Part shown: positions 28,283-37,196 of the stretch, in pieces
Layout: each line of letters begins with the position of its first letter
Numbering within the stretch: the stretch's first letter is position 1
Origin: Bacillus sp. MM2020_4
Lineage (GTDB): Bacteria > Bacillota > Bacilli > Bacillales > Cytobacillaceae
Direction of reading: 5' to 3'
NCBI RefSeq assembly: GCF_011250555.1
Contig: NZ_JAANMZ010000030.1
Coordinates: forward strand, 1-56,120
Length of the DNA stretch: 56,120 nt
Notes under the pieces: generated by a model
The model's input: the letters and a program-made list of their open reading frames with translations, nothing else
The model's database searches: none
Told to the model about the DNA's origin: nothing
Translations under genes and position numbers: made by a program

Positions 28283-28300
28283 TTGTGATACTTTTCACAA
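28283..28300. promoter_or_regulatory. Fnr/Rex-type box upstream of DoxX copy 1
   Basis: TTGTGATACTTTTCACAA is a perfect TGTGA-N6-TCACA inverted repeat, the Fnr/CRP half-site arrangement, and is one base from the Rex consensus TTGTGAAWWWWTTCACAA. A GATAAT -10 candidate for doxX is at 28252-28257 (minus), so the box sits near -45. The identical box is at 56091-56108. Confidence 0.65.
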
Positions 28301-28454
28301 ATTAGCAACAAAGTCTTGAAGTTATTGTGAACTACTGACCTACTGTCTGGTACTTGGCACCGTAATTGCCTGCAGAAAATAAAGCAAAGAACCACACCTT
28401 ATTTCTCCTTTTTTTGGTATAATAAAGCTCTATTCCGCCAACGAGGTGAAGGTC

Positions 28455-29840
28455 TTGCGTAAAATTCAAATAATCATGGTAAGTAGTGTTATAGGTATCT
28501 TAGCGATTGTGTTTGCAGGTATCTACTATCATCAATCCACCCAGTTCAATAAGTATGTCACAATCAACAACACAAAAGTCGGCGGACTAACTGCTGACCA
28601 GGCATTAAAAAAATTAGCGTCATCTGTTTTAAAAAATAAAGTCTATGTAGGAAAAGAGCAAATTTTCGATGGAAGAGACACGAAAATGGGCTTTACGGCG
28701 AAGGATTTACCTAGTGTGAAGAAACTATTAAAAAGGCAGCAGACGTTTTGGCCTTCCTCAAAGGAAAAAAATTATAGGCTGCAGCCAAGCAAAACCGACC
28801 AGTACCGAACCCAAACACTGAAAAAGCTTGTAAAGGATAAGCTAATTTCCATGAATACTAGCTTACTAGTTCCCAAAGATGCAGAGGCACGCTTGGAACA
28901 AGGGAAAATTATCGTTTCTGAAAGCGTGGATGGGAAGCAGCATGATGTCGCTCAGTTAATGAAGGCTTACCAAAACCATGATTATACAAGTGAAATCCAT
29001 CTGAAGACCGCCTACATACAACCGATTAAAGCGGACAACCCGATTATAAAAAGGGAAAAGAAAACGTTGCAGGAACTTGTGCAACGGACCGTTGATTATA
29101 AAGTGCAGGACACTGTGTATACCTTAAATGGCAGCGATTTAATAAAGAACGCCACCGTGACAAAGGATATGCAAGTAAGGATTGACCCAGCGGATATTAA
29201 AAACAAGGTAACGGAAATTAACAATGCCCAATCCACCTTAAAAAAGAATTTTTCCTTTAAAACCCATTCCGGTTCGGTCATATCCGTAAAAGGGGAATCC
29301 TATGGCTGGGCACTGAAAGTTGATAAGGAAACAGAGCAAGTAAAGGCAGCTTTTGAAAAAGGGGAAAAGTCACTCGAAGCGAGTCATGTTTACGGAGTTG
29401 GCTGGAGCACTTACGGCACAGGCTTTAAAACCACCGCCAACGACGGCATCGGTGACACCTACGCTGAAGTGTCCATTGCTGAACAACGCATTTGGATTTA
29501 TAAAAATGGAAAATTAGCCCTCACCACCAATGTGGTGACCGGCAGACATGACACCAAAGAAGATACACCACCTGGGGTATGGTATATCATGTACAAAGAA
29601 ACACCCTCCATACTCGAAGGAACAAGTGCAGGTCATGGTGGGAGTTATTCCGTTAAAGTCCAATATTGGGCACCATTCACCCTCAGTGGATGCGGGTTTC
29701 ACGATGCAAGCTGGCGGACAAACTGGAAAAGCGATGCCTACCTCAACGCAGGATCAGGCGGCTGCGTCAACACACAGCCAAGTATCATGAAAACCGTTTA
29801 TGACAATCTTAGCAAAAATGAACCTGTTATTATTTATTAA
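28455..29840 (+). CDS. L,D-transpeptidase with peptidoglycan-binding domain (YkuD family)
   Basis: A 461-residue cell-wall enzyme forming or exchanging 3-3 or anchoring cross-links in peptidoglycan. A short basic start (MRKIQ) leads into one membrane span (residues about 6-25), then a PG_binding_4-type region (about 30-310) and a C-terminal YkuD domain. The catalytic cysteine is C437 in GSGGCVN, with histidine in GFHDASWR upstream. The TTG at 28455 was chosen because GAGGTGA lies 7 bases upstream and overlaps the alternative GTG. A TATAAT lies at 28418-28423. It is a single-gene unit closed by a strong terminator. Confidence 0.88.
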   Translation: MRKIQIIMVSSVIGILAIVFAGIYYHQSTQFNKYVTINNTKVGGLTADQALKKLASSVLKNKVYVGKEQIFDGRDTKMGFTAKDLPSVKKLLKRQQTFWPSSKEKNYRLQPSKTDQYRTQTLKKLVKDKLISMNTSLLVPKDAEARLEQGKIIVSESVDGKQHDVAQLMKAYQNHDYTSEIHLKTAYIQPIKADNPIIKREKKTLQELVQRTVDYKVQDTVYTLNGSDLIKNATVTKDMQVRIDPADIKNKVTEINNAQSTLKKNFSFKTHSGSVISVKGESYGWALKVDKETEQVKAAFEKGEKSLEASHVYGVGWSTYGTGFKTTANDGIGDTYAEVSIAEQRIWIYKNGKLALTTNVVTGRHDTKEDTPPGVWYIMYKETPSILEGTSAGHGGSYSVKVQYWAPFTLSGCGFHDASWRTNWKSDAYLNAGSGGCVNTQPSIMKTVYDNLSKNEPVIIY

Positions 29841-29859
29841 TAAACATTATCCAATCATA

Positions 29860-29892
29860 TGTCAGAGCCCATTGAAGGCTCTGACATTTTTT
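29860..29892 (+). terminator. Terminator after the L,D-transpeptidase gene
   Basis: TGTCAGAGCC-CATTGAA-GGCTCTGACA, a perfect 10-base stem, followed by a run of T. Confidence 0.85.
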
Positions 29893-29970
29893 TAAATTTG
29901 AGCAATCAAAAATTTTGCACATTTTTATTTTAGCGTTGAAAAGGGCAAGGCACTACTAGCATAAAATTGA

Positions 29971-30050
29971 TGTGACCCCCGAAAGTTAGAGTTTTATATT
30001 AAGCAGCTAATTGGCTGGTATGTTTACGGTATTGAACCGCTCTCATGCAA
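29971..30050 (-). mobile_element. Remnant of an IS3-family element: 3' end of transposase plus terminal repeat
   Basis: On the minus strand the sequence reads AVQYRKHTSQLAA then stop, the usual C-terminus of IS3/IS150-group OrfB transposases. It is followed after about 20 bases by the tip CTCTAACTTTCGGGGGTCAC, the typical IS3-family end. Only about 80 bases remain; the frame is broken by a stop just upstream, where the 3' end of the TagC-like gene abuts. This marks an old insertion followed by deletion. Confidence 0.75.
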
Positions 30051-30052
30051 CA

Positions 30053-31129
30053 TTAGCGTTTTAGGCTTTCCTCCGGAACAGGTTGATCAAGGTAATAAAC
30101 ATTCCCCCATCTATCAGGAGTGAAGTTGGAGGCAAATCCTACACCAAGCTGGGCTTTTTGCGGGTGCTTTATATTTGGTATACGGATGGCCAGGCCCTCT
30201 GGCTCTCTAAAGGTAAGGGAATCTCCTCCAGTGAATAACGCTCGATCCACTACTTTTCCCGTGTTCCAATCTACAGAAGTGATATACGTATTACCGTACG
30301 GCTCGACTGAACCACTACTGCCATAGGCATTACCCTCTAACGTATACAAGTACCCACCATAAGAAGTAAATCCTTGAAAGGTCCCCATCGGTGGTTGGAG
30401 CACATCAGCAAGAGGGACATAGTTGTTCTGCTTCACCTGTTCTAAGTCAAATAAAGCGAAATGGAAGACTCCTTCTTTACGATAACGCATTGTTAATAAT
30501 TCATTAGCAGGATCGATACTAACCGTTGTACGGTCGGCCCCATCAATTAAGCGATGTTTTTCGAGCTGCGGGGAATCCGGGGTCAATATTGCTCCATCTT
30601 CAAATGTAAATCTAGCAAGCTGGGTTCCCCAACCATCATTACCTTCTGCAACAGAATCCGTTTCGGTCCATAAATATGGCGTATCCCCGTCAACTTCTAC
30701 CCCCATTTGGACACCATGGCCAAATCCTTTAAGAAACATATGACCTAATATGTTACCGTCAAGATCAAGCTTGGTTAAGGTTAAATCCCCTTGCTTTCCA
30801 CGATTTGTTCCGCTTACAGGTGAATCTTCCCCAGGCAGCTGCTGTCCACCGGCCATTAGTTGAACAATATAAATATGCTGATTGACATTATCAAAGGCAA
30901 ATGATTGTTGTACTGTGCCATTGTACAATCTCTTGTCACGAATCAATTCTTTTCCGGGAGCCGCTAGGTCAAATACCTTCGAATTAGGAATAGGCTGCTT
31001 TGCATTACTATCCAATGGTGCCATTGAAAATAGACTAAGCGCCAGTGCCCCTACAACCACCTTCGCTACCAACCCTTTACCCAACCGATTACCATTCAAT
31101 TTCCTGCTAGAATCATGTACAAATTTCAC
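30053..31129 (-). CDS. Secreted TagC/DinC-like beta-propeller protein
   Basis: A 358-residue exported protein. After a basic N-terminus, residues about 22-46 form a signal peptide ending SNAKQ. The rest has repeated WG/YG and FDLEQV-like strands seen in the beta-propeller of TagC-type ('teichoic acid biosynthesis protein C') and phage receptor-binding proteins. The assignment is by pattern and moderately sure. The GTG at 31129 was chosen for its GGAGGTG site. It is the last gene of the Ugp-GDPD-MgtC run. An IS3 remnant abuts its stop codon, so its true 3' end may have been altered. Confidence 0.6.
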   Translation of the reverse strand: MKFVHDSSRKLNGNRLGKGLVAKVVVGALALSLFSMAPLDSNAKQPIPNSKVFDLAAPGKELIRDKRLYNGTVQQSFAFDNVNQHIYIVQLMAGGQQLPGEDSPVSGTNRGKQGDLTLTKLDLDGNILGHMFLKGFGHGVQMGVEVDGDTPYLWTETDSVAEGNDGWGTQLARFTFEDGAILTPDSPQLEKHRLIDGADRTTVSIDPANELLTMRYRKEGVFHFALFDLEQVKQNNYVPLADVLQPPMGTFQGFTSYGGYLYTLEGNAYGSSGSVEPYGNTYITSVDWNTGKVVDRALFTGGDSLTFREPEGLAIRIPNIKHPQKAQLGVGFASNFTPDRWGNVYYLDQPVPEESLKR

Positions 31130-31166
31130 TTCGCACCTCCGCATAATAAATGAACGTTCAATTTTT

Positions 31167-31661
31167 TTACGCCCCTACTCCCTTGTCTTTAAGTTGCTTA
31201 TTTAGACGGACCGTCTTTTTTTTCTCAACAAAGCTGGCAACCCTAGCCAGCAGGAGTGAGACGAACACCGAAAATATCACAATCCCATAAAACCCTGCAC
31301 CTATTCCTATCCCAACTCCACCTGCAAAGAGAATCATAGCAGCCGAAGTCAGTCCCTTTACCCTCGTTCCATCTTTTAGAATGACACCTGCACCAAGAAA
31401 CCCCAAACCAGACACAATTTGCGCAGTCAATCGCATCGGATCCATTCGTGTCAAGCTATTCATATCACCGTACTTATCCACACTGTAAATAGAAAGCAAG
31501 GTAATTAATGTACTTGCAACACAAACATACATATAGGTTTTTAGTCCTGCTGGTTTATTCTTTGCCTCCCGGTCCCATCCAATCAGAAAACCGAGAATGG
31601 TACTAACAACTACACGAATATACATCTCATAATCTCTTGCAATGGAGAAGATAGCATCCAT
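31167..31661 (-). CDS. MgtC/SapB family membrane protein
   Basis: A 164-residue membrane protein with about four helices in the N-terminal 130 residues and a basic tail. FLIGWDREAKNKPAGLKT and IVSGLGFLGAGVI are the two MgtC signatures. The family is associated with magnesium or phosphate homeostasis and inhibition of ATP synthase in pathogens; the role here is unknown. GGGAGGAGGTGG precedes the ATG. It lies between a glycerophosphodiesterase and a TagC-like gene, which would fit cation or phosphate balance during teichoic-acid or phosphodiester use. Confidence 0.85.
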   Translation of the reverse strand: MDAIFSIARDYEMYIRVVVSTILGFLIGWDREAKNKPAGLKTYMYVCVASTLITLLSIYSVDKYGDMNSLTRMDPMRLTAQIVSGLGFLGAGVILKDGTRVKGLTSAAMILFAGGVGIGIGAGFYGIVIFSVFVSLLLARVASFVEKKKTVRLNKQLKDKGVGA

Positions 31662-31704
31662 GCGTCCACCTCCTCCCTTAACATACTCTATCTTCCTATC
31701 GCCG

Positions 31705-32463
31705 TTATTTTCCTACCTTTTCACGAATGGACAGTGCTGGCACAGGATTGTTACAGGTCAATAAAGTAGCCCCGCATTCCAGCGCATACAGTACCTGTTG
31801 TTCATCATCAGGACAGTAACACCAAACTAAAATTCCTTGCTCTTTAAAAAATTGAACCCTTTCTGGCGTTAACAATTTCATACTGACACCCACCGCCCAC
31901 ATTTTTGAGTAAGTGCCGTTATCACCCGGTGCAAAATGAAACATAATCTCTCCTGGAAATCCTTGCGTTTTAAGACCATATACATCATGAATATACGCAA
32001 CAATATCCGCATCGAAGCTCGTGAAAACGCACCGTGAGAGATAGCCATACTCCTTTAGCATGGCAATCGCCTGATCCGCCACTTCCTTTGCATCGACACT
32101 TGGTTTAATTTCCACATTTAATAAAATGTCTTGGCAGGGCTTTAGCAGCTCACAAAGTTCAGTAAAGGTTGGTATTTCCTGCTTCCCAAAATCACTGAAC
32201 CCATTACAGGCATCAAATTCCTTCAATTCCTTCTTAGAATAATCACTGACCTTCCCCGATCCATTTGTGGTTCGATCAAGCGAATCATCATGAATAACCA
32301 TTAGCACTTTATCCTTTGAGAGCCTTAGATCGAACTCAAGCATCTCTACCCCCAAGTCTATTGCCTGTTGGAATCCAAGCAAGGTATTTTCCGGAAAGGC
32401 AGATTTATATCCCCGATGTCCAGCAACAATAATGGAAGAGCCCTCTTTCAGTCGTTCTATCAT
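31705..32463 (-). CDS. ugpQ: Glycerophosphodiester phosphodiesterase (UgpQ type)
   Basis: A 252-residue TIM-barrel phosphodiesterase without a signal peptide, so it acts in the cytoplasm. It hydrolyses glycerophosphodiesters to glycerol-3-phosphate and an alcohol. GHRG, then PENTLLGF, E and D in MLEFDLRLSKD, and HDDSLDRTT are the calcium-binding and catalytic segments (residues about 15-65). It follows a Ugp-type ABC operon, the usual arrangement for phosphodiester uptake. AAAGGGATG precedes the ATG. A hairpin between it and the binding-protein gene could reduce its expression. Confidence 0.88.
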   Translation of the reverse strand: MIERLKEGSSIIVAGHRGYKSAFPENTLLGFQQAIDLGVEMLEFDLRLSKDKVLMVIHDDSLDRTTNGSGKVSDYSKKELKEFDACNGFSDFGKQEIPTFTELCELLKPCQDILLNVEIKPSVDAKEVADQAIAMLKEYGYLSRCVFTSFDADIVAYIHDVYGLKTQGFPGEIMFHFAPGDNGTYSKMWAVGVSMKLLTPERVQFFKEQGILVWCYCPDDEQQVLYALECGATLLTCNNPVPALSIREKVGK

Positions 32464-32501
32464 ACTTTTTGCATCCCTTTCTTTTTCAAAAATAATAGGA
32501 A

Positions 32502-32561
32502 AGAGCCTATCTACAAAAAACAGAATGGATGATGATCGTGTCTGTATTTCTGATAGGCTCT
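32502..32561 (-). terminator. Attenuator hairpin between the binding protein and ugpQ genes
   Basis: AGAGCCTATC (32502-32511) and GATAGGCTCT (32552-32561) form a 10-base stem around a 40-base loop. On the minus strand the sequence after it is TTTCCTATTATTTTTG. Partial termination after the SBP gene is likely. Confidence 0.55.
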
Positions 32562-32575
32562 ACTTTGTTAATAGA

Positions 32576-33871
32576 TTACTGGGCTAAGATTCTTTCCGTT
32601 TCCTTCGTAAAGGTATCGAGCGATTTTTGAATATCGGCATCATCATACATAATCGCTTCAATTGCGGAGAAGAATTCATGCATAATTTCTGGCCATGCCG
32701 TATTTTTATTTGTATCAGTCGCATATTTTAATTGTTCATATGCCGTCTTACGATTCGGTTCTTTCGCCCATAGTTCTTGAATCTCTTTTGATTCTGCCAT
32801 TTTCTTTGTAAAAGGAAGATAGCCGGATTCTAGGATAAATTGTTGCAATCCCTGCGGATCATCCATCATAAAGTGAATAAATTCCCACGCTGCCTCTTTA
32901 TTTTTACTGTTTGCTATCATGGACACGTTGCCGCCGCCAGTTGGTGTTGCATACTCGTCATTTTTCGGTAAAAATGCCGTAACATACTCAAAATCGGAAT
33001 TTTGAGCGATACCGCCAATGGTTCCTGTTGATTGGAACATCATCGCCACTTTACCGCTCGAAAACATTTGATTGACGATATTTCCGGAATCCTGTGCCGG
33101 TGGATAGTAAAGGGCACCTGATTTTTGCAAATCTTTCAGATATCCAAAGACTTCTTTACCAATACCGTTTTTATTAAATCCATCAGAGGTATTATCCTTA
33201 TTAAAGAATTTTCCTCCTGATTGAGAAATCATCGCAATTGGATACCACGTATCATACGGCATGGTCAAACCATAACGCTTAATTTCATTTCCTTCCTTTT
33301 GCACCAAGGCATTGGAGACTTCCTTCAACTCATCCCAGGTTGTTGGAACTTTAAGTCCAGCTTCATCTAACATCGTTTTATTCACATGGAGGATCGGCGT
33401 TGATCTGTTTAAAGGCAGTGATACCAACTTTTTATTAAAAGTTGAATGGCCCATCAAGCCTTTCGCAAAATCATCTTCACTTAAACCACTTTTCTTAAAG
33501 TAAGGCTTCAGATCCTCTAACACATCTGATTCTGCAAACATTTGAACATAGGCACGTTCAATCATAGCTACATCTGGGGCAGTGTTCGCAGATAGTGCTT
33601 GTTGGAGCTTGGTGGAAGTCTCGTCATATGTACCTTGGAACGTTCCCACCACTTCCACTTTGTCTTGACTATCATTAAACCGTTTGATTAAGGCATCCAT
33701 ATACTCCCCATTTACCCCACCAAGGGAGTGCCAAAACTGAATCGTCGTCTTACCTTCCTGTTTGTCCTGATCTTTCGGTGTGCTAGCCGTCTTTTCCTCC
33801 TTACTGCTACATGCTGCCAGTAAAGAAAAGATCATCAGTACAGCAACACAAAGTGAAAATAGTCGTTTCAT
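32576..33871 (-). CDS. ABC transporter solute-binding lipoprotein, UgpB-like
   Basis: A 431-residue binding protein. The signal MKRLFSLCVAVLMIF ends in lipobox SLLAAC with C21, then SSKEEK. The mature start IQFWHSLGGVNGEYMDALIKRFN and the segment NRSTPILHVNKTMLDEAGL resemble UgpB-type glycerol-3-phosphate or glycerophosphodiester receptors. Unusually for such operons it lies after the permeases. With UgpC, UgpA, UgpE and a GDPD, the ligand is probably a glycerophosphodiester. Neighbouring ribitol-phosphate and ribulokinase-like genes raise the alternative of a pentitol phosphate compound. Confidence 0.83.
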   Translation of the reverse strand: MKRLFSLCVAVLMIFSLLAACSSKEEKTASTPKDQDKQEGKTTIQFWHSLGGVNGEYMDALIKRFNDSQDKVEVVGTFQGTYDETSTKLQQALSANTAPDVAMIERAYVQMFAESDVLEDLKPYFKKSGLSEDDFAKGLMGHSTFNKKLVSLPLNRSTPILHVNKTMLDEAGLKVPTTWDELKEVSNALVQKEGNEIKRYGLTMPYDTWYPIAMISQSGGKFFNKDNTSDGFNKNGIGKEVFGYLKDLQKSGALYYPPAQDSGNIVNQMFSSGKVAMMFQSTGTIGGIAQNSDFEYVTAFLPKNDEYATPTGGGNVSMIANSKNKEAAWEFIHFMMDDPQGLQQFILESGYLPFTKKMAESKEIQELWAKEPNRKTAYEQLKYATDTNKNTAWPEIMHEFFSAIEAIMYDDADIQKSLDTFTKETERILAQ

Positions 33872-33924
33872 AACTCACCCTCCGTTTTTTTAATATATTT
33901 TTTTATTTTAAGGAGATTAAAGAT

Positions 33925-34758
33925 TTATTTAATCCCTGAATAAACAAAGGCTTTGACAATTTGCTTTGAGCAGAAAAGGTAGACGATGAGAATCGGGACC
34001 ACTAATACCACATTGCCCGCCATGATAATATGCCAATTACTGATTCCCTCTGTCTCCCTAAGCATGGAAATTCCAAGCGTCAAGGGTCTTACTTCATTTG
34101 AGTCTGTCATCACAAGCGGCCAGAAATAGTCATTCCAATGGCTAACAAAACTGAAGAGCCCGATCGTCGCTAATGCCGGTTTTGACATTGGCACCATGAT
34201 TTTCCACATAATTTTAAACTCATTGGCATTATCGAGTCTGGCCGCCTCAATAATTTCTTCCGGAATTTGCATAAAATACTGCCGCAAGAGGAAGATACCA
34301 AAAGCATTCGCCATGAATGGCAAGATCTGCGGTAAAAGCGTTTGAATCATACCCCAATCCGCCATCATTAAATAGATAGGAATAAAGGTGATTTGTCCCG
34401 GAATCATAAAAGCGATTAATACTAAGCCAAATAAGATATTTTTACCGGCAAATTCATATTTTGCAAAGGCATAGGCTGCCGGGATCATCACGAGCAACTG
34501 AATGATAATGATCGAAAAAGTAATGATGAAGGAGTTCTTCGCATACGTTAAAAACGGCCCTGATGTCATTGCATCAACAAAGTTAATCCACTGCGGAATC
34601 TCCGGAATGATTGTCGGCGGAAAATTCATCGTTTCCTTCAACGTCTGCAGCGATGTGGAAATCATCCATAAAAACGGGAAGATAAAAGCAAGTAATATCG
34701 CAATTTTTAAGATCGTATCTAGTGTCAGCCACATATTTTTGGCTTTCAATTTCTTCAT
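33925..34758 (-). CDS. ABC transporter permease, UgpE/MalG type
   Basis: A 277-residue CUT1-family permease with six predicted spans; EAA loop IIEAARLDNANEFKIM. It is coupled to the preceding permease 27 bases away. GGGGGTG precedes the ATG. The ending IVKAFVYSGIK is typical. The dedicated ATPase gene at 35666 makes this the only one of the three CUT1-type importers in the window with its own ATPase. Confidence 0.87.
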   Translation of the reverse strand: MKKLKAKNMWLTLDTILKIAILLAFIFPFLWMISTSLQTLKETMNFPPTIIPEIPQWINFVDAMTSGPFLTYAKNSFIITFSIIIIQLLVMIPAAYAFAKYEFAGKNILFGLVLIAFMIPGQITFIPIYLMMADWGMIQTLLPQILPFMANAFGIFLLRQYFMQIPEEIIEAARLDNANEFKIMWKIMVPMSKPALATIGLFSFVSHWNDYFWPLVMTDSNEVRPLTLGISMLRETEGISNWHIIMAGNVVLVVPILIVYLFCSKQIVKAFVYSGIK

Positions 34759-34785
34759 CTAACAGCACCCCCAAGTCGTGACCGT

Positions 34786-35664
34786 CTATTGGTAATGAAC
34801 CTTCTTTGCCATCAAGCGGAAATAGATGATTGTTAATATTCCGATAATGAACATTAATACTACCCCTGTTGCTGCAGCAAAACCAATATTGGTGGTTCTA
34901 AACGTATAAATATAGTAAACAAGGGTGTTGGTTGCATTATTCGGTCCGCCTCCCGTCATAATTCTTACCGTATCAAAAACCTTAAACGATCCAATCGTCA
35001 TTATGACAAGGATAAAAAACATTTGTGGAGAGATAAGCGGTAACGTAATCTTGCGAAACACCTTAAATTTGCTGGCATTATCAAGTGCCGCAGCTTCATA
35101 AATGGTTGGCGATACCCCTTGAAGGGCTGCAACTAAAATGAGTGAATAGTAGCCGATTCCCTGCCAGACAGAAACGATAATAATCGAAAGTAGCGCCGTT
35201 TTTGAGCTTTGCAGCCATTGGGATGTCGGCAAATGCAGCGTTTTTAAAATATAGTTGAGAAACCCTAAATTTGGTTCCATAATCCATAGCCAGATAAGGG
35301 AAACGGATACAATCGAAATGATGTGCGGGGTAAAAATACCAGCTTGTACGATTGCATTAATGCGTGTCCTCTTACTAAGCCAGATGGCAATGAGTAAAGA
35401 TAATGCCATCGTTAAGATTACGACACCACCCGTGTAAATCACTGTATTGGATAGTGATTTATAGAAATCGCCCCTGCTGAAAATTTGCACGTAATTATCA
35501 AGCCCAATGAATTTACTCATCGATTTATTAAGCAAGTTGTACTTATAGAAACTTAAATAAATTAAATAGATAAGTGGGTATATAACAAAAAGACCAATAC
35601 CAATCATGGCGGGACCAATCATTACATACGGCCGGATCGCTTCCCATACTCTCCTTTTATTCAT
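34786..35664 (-). CDS. ABC transporter permease, UgpA/MalF type
   Basis: A 292-residue CUT1-family permease with six predicted spans. The EAA loop reads YEAAALDNASKFKVF, with Asn in place of the usual conserved Gly, the same change as in its partner (EAARLDNANEF). This shared substitution marks the pair as co-evolved. It begins one base after the ATPase stop codon, so translation is coupled. Confidence 0.87.
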   Translation of the reverse strand: MNKRRVWEAIRPYVMIGPAMIGIGLFVIYPLIYLIYLSFYKYNLLNKSMSKFIGLDNYVQIFSRGDFYKSLSNTVIYTGGVVILTMALSLLIAIWLSKRTRINAIVQAGIFTPHIISIVSVSLIWLWIMEPNLGFLNYILKTLHLPTSQWLQSSKTALLSIIIVSVWQGIGYYSLILVAALQGVSPTIYEAAALDNASKFKVFRKITLPLISPQMFFILVIMTIGSFKVFDTVRIMTGGGPNNATNTLVYYIYTFRTTNIGFAAATGVVLMFIIGILTIIYFRLMAKKVHYQ

Positions 35665-35665
35665 C

Positions 35666-36709
35666 CTACAAACCCCTTAGCGCCTTAATATAGTCAGAAT
35701 ACTTCTCATGATGCTTTTGAATTCGGTCCCCGTTCTCTCCAAAGAAGTACATTTTCTCTACAGGAACACCAATATATACTGTTTGATTCACAGCGAACCG
35801 GTCTTCTAGACTCTTAATCATAAATGAAGCATCCTTGCATTTGATCTTATATAAAGTCTCTGAACCTAGCATTTCTCTTGTTACTACCTCTCCTTGGATG
35901 GAAAATGGCGCTTCTACTCTCTCAAGCGATCCTACAGCACTCTCTGGACGAAAACCAAACTTCACTCCATCTACTCCTAAATCACCAATGTTCATCGGTG
36001 GGACACCAATAAACTGTGCGACAAACAAATTAGCAGGCTCATGATAAATGGTTTCTGGCGGCGCCTCTTGTTGTATAAGACCCTGATTCATGAGAACAAT
36101 GGTATCAGCCATCGACATTGCCTCTACTTGATCGTGGGTTACATAAACAAAAGTCGTTCCTAATTTTTTATGTAATTCAATCAAATCAATTCGCATTTGC
36201 GCTCTAAGTTTTGCATCAAGGTTTGAAAGCGGCTCATCCATTAAAAATACGGATGGGTTTTTTACCATCGCACGAGCCAGCGCAATACGCTGGCGCTGAC
36301 CGCCGGATAAAGTAGACGGCTTACGATCCAGATACTCTGATAGGCCAACCGAAGCACTAATGCTTTCTACTAATTGAGTTCTTTCCGCTTTTTTAACCTT
36401 ATTATTTTTTAAGCCAAATTCAATATTTTCTCGCACGGACATGGTCGGGTAAATGGCATAGTTTTGAAAAACCATTGCTACTCCCCTTTTCCCGGGGGCA
36501 ATATCCGTAATGTCCTTCCCGTCAATGAGAACAGAACCAGACGTCTGTGGGCCAATCCCTGCAATCATTCGTAAAAGGGTGGTTTTCCCACACCCAGATG
36601 GACCTACTAAAACGGTGAATTTACCATCTTCTATTGTTAAATTCAAGTTATTAATAATGGCCTTTTTATCAAATTCTTTTGTTACATTTACAAACTCGAT
36701 GGATGCCAA
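35666..36709 (-). CDS. ugpC: ABC transporter ATP-binding protein, UgpC/MsmX type
   Basis: A 347-residue ATPase of sugar importers. Walker A GPSGCGKTT spans residues 36-44, the signature LSGGQ 134-138, and Walker B FLMDEP ends at D158-E159. An OB-type regulatory domain (about 240-347) follows, as in MalK and UgpC. The TTG at 36709 was chosen because GGGGG lies 8 bases upstream and it gives the usual ASIEFVNVTKEF start. It is the first gene of the operon. Since two other importers in the window lack an ATPase, this protein might also energise them, as MsmX does in B. subtilis; that is conjecture. Confidence 0.88.
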   Translation of the reverse strand: MASIEFVNVTKEFDKKAIINNLNLTIEDGKFTVLVGPSGCGKTTLLRMIAGIGPQTSGSVLIDGKDITDIAPGKRGVAMVFQNYAIYPTMSVRENIEFGLKNNKVKKAERTQLVESISASVGLSEYLDRKPSTLSGGQRQRIALARAMVKNPSVFLMDEPLSNLDAKLRAQMRIDLIELHKKLGTTFVYVTHDQVEAMSMADTIVLMNQGLIQQEAPPETIYHEPANLFVAQFIGVPPMNIGDLGVDGVKFGFRPESAVGSLERVEAPFSIQGEVVTREMLGSETLYKIKCKDASFMIKSLEDRFAVNQTVYIGVPVEKMYFFGENGDRIQKHHEKYSDYIKALRGL

Positions 36710-36908
36710 GAACAATTCCCCCTTATCTTATGTTGATTCTATTATAGTTACCATATGTCCAATATATCTTTAGGAATAACTGTAAGCCCTTCCAAATAAA
36801 GAATCACGAAAGCGAATCTGTGATCAATCTAGAAATCTAGTATAAACTTTAACTAAATTTGCTTTATTGATAGTTATATTGCACTTTATGCGCCCTTTCA
36901 CTCATAAA

Positions 36909-37068
36909 TGTTTATTTTGTAAAAAATAATGTTCATTAGTATTTAAAATTTGTTTAAATAAAAAATATCCTAAATTCGATTAGTTGTCAATGTTTTTTCT
37001 GAATTTTTCTGAATTTTTAAATGGAAAGACCAAAACAAACAACTATTATGTTCATTAATGTTTATTTC
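36909..37068. promoter_or_regulatory. DeoR-type direct-repeat operators upstream of the ugp operon
   Basis: TGTTCATTAATGTTTATTTC at 37049-37068 is a 10-base direct repeat (TGTTYATT twice). Single copies TGTTTATTTT at 36909 and TGTTCATTAG at 36930 are 21 bases apart, two helical turns. The same motif occurs at 39329-39348. They lie in the 487-base gap between the ugp operon and the deoR gene and are probably bound by the DeoR protein. The rest of the gap is AT-rich with a weak hairpin near 37140-37170 after deoR. Confidence 0.65.
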
Positions 37069-37196
37069 TACTCACAAAATTTGTAAATTCCGCGACGTAT
37101 TGAACTACTATTTTAAAAATAAAAACACCTCGTTCTTTGGTTAGTGAACCGATCAAGAAGATCACTAACAAATAGAAGAGATGCTCTATAGACTCT

